6,529 bases of DNA from Burkholderiales bacterium (lineage in GTDB: Bacteria; Pseudomonadota; Gammaproteobacteria; Burkholderiales; Burkholderiaceae_F): NCBI GenBank assembly GCA_021298875.1, contig JAJTHJ010000009.1, positions 1 through 6,529 on the forward strand, in the 5' to 3' direction. How positions within the stretch are numbered: the first letter of the stretch is position 1; each line of letters opens with the position of its first letter. The position numbers were made by a program, and so were the translations under genes. The notes under the pieces were generated by a model, which was not told the origin of the DNA, did no database searches, and saw only the letters and a program-made list of their open reading frames with translations. Below are positions 5,761 through 6,529 of the stretch, piece after piece.

Positions 5761-6529
5761 AACCTGAGTGCGGAGCACATCCTGCGGCCACCGGCCAGCC
5801 TGGGCCCGATGCGCGGCCCGAAAGAAGCGGCGCTGAAGATGCTGTACGTGCTGGGCGGGGCCATGGCGATCCTGTTCATCTGGGCCTCGTTTGCGACCCT
5901 TTCGGTGTCTTCGCGTGTTGCCGGCCAGGTCGTGCCCTCGTCGCAGGTCAAGCTGATCCAGAACTTGGAGGGCGGCATTCTCGAAGGCCTGCGCGTGCGC
6001 GAGGGCGAGCGGGTCGCGCGCGACCAGGTGCTGGCGCACATCAACGACACCTCGCTCGCCGCGCAGTACAAGGAAGACTAGGCGACCTTCCACGGCATGG
6101 TGGCAATGTCGGATCGATTGCGGGCCGAGATCGACGACAAGCCGCTGGCGTTTTCGCCCGAACTGGCTGCCGCCGAGTTCGCCGATCTGCGCCGGCAGGA
6201 AGAGTCGCTCTTCCTGTCGCGCAAGGCGGCGATGGCCTCGACGCAGACGGCGCTCACCCAGCAACTGCGCCAGGCCGAACGCAAGGAAGAGGAGTTGCGG
6301 GAGACCATCCCGCTGCTGGACAGCACCGTCAAGTCCACCCAGGAGCAGATCAACATCGTGCGGCCGCAGGTCGGGCGCGGCCTGATCTCGCAGATCGACC
6401 TGCTCAAGCTCGAGCGCGAGCTGGGCGAAGTCAAAACCAAGTCGGCGACCGCGCGCGCCGAACTGGACCGCGCCCGCAACCAGCAGTCCGAGGCACGCGC
6501 CCGCCTCGAAGAAAGCCGGCAGAAGTTCC
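5758..6529 (+). pseudogene. HlyD-family membrane fusion protein (LapC-like), partial and interrupted by an in-frame TAG
   Basis: This encodes the periplasmic adaptor of the type I secretion system, anchored in the inner membrane and bridging the ABC transporter to an outer-membrane TolC-like channel. A short cytoplasmic tail is followed by one membrane helix (about residues 29-46), then the beta/lipoyl region with the characteristic QNLEGGILEGLRVREGERV (68-86). Codon 108 is TAG (6079-6081). Past it the frame continues without a break into long, charged, heptad-like helices typical of the HlyD coiled-coil hairpin, including the turn-like GRGLIS and then LLKLERELGE. About 257 codons are in the window; the C-terminal part, usually 130 to 200 further residues, is beyond the edge. 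If the TAG ends translation, the product is a 107-residue stub with no coiled coil and cannot form a secretion tunnel. Restart at the ATG at 6097 would lack the membrane anchor. Family assignment is firm; whether the gene is truly dead depends on confirming the base. Confidence 0.85.

Overview
The window looks like a chromosomal stretch from a high-GC proteobacterium, most likely a betaproteobacterium of the Burkholderiales type. This rests on the strongly G/C-ending codons and on the CysN sequence, which carries a short insert ahead of the LLPQTRRH segment and an NKLD motif that I associate with that group. That lineage call is from memory of the families, not from a search. I see no rRNA, tRNA, CRISPR array, insertion sequence or phage gene.

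Layout. (1) Bases 1-334 hold the 3' end of cysD, and 334-1563 hold cysN, overlapping it by one base. Together they encode the two subunits of assimilatory ATP sulfurylase. (2) Bases 1567-3174 on the minus strand encode a complete 535-residue GMC-family FAD-dependent alcohol dehydrogenase of the AlkJ/choline dehydrogenase type. It converges on cysN with only three bases between the two stop codons. (3) Bases 3175-3462 are a divergent intergenic region with a perfect 13-base palindrome and one plausible promoter. (4) From 3463 to the window edge lies a type I secretion (T1SS) operon of the LapB-LapC kind: an ABC transporter with a degenerate C39-like N-terminal domain, then a HlyD-family membrane fusion protein cut off by the window end.

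The most notable observation is that the secretion operon is broken by three in-frame stop codons and no frameshifts: TAG at 4348-4350, TGA at 5119-5121 (inside the Walker A motif) and TAG at 6079-6081. After each stop the same frame continues straight into the expected family sequence, with G/C-ending codons and later motifs present. The other three genes in the window carry no internal stops. The simplest reading is recent loss of a secretion system by point mutation, or consensus base errors in the assembly. Stop-codon readthrough is possible for the two TAG codons but fits the TGA poorly. The secreted substrate and the outer-membrane partner are not in the window.

The three units (sulfate activation, alcohol oxidation, protein secretion) have no obvious functional connection. 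I did not find a convincing new biological system; the multi-stop secretion operon is the item most worth checking.
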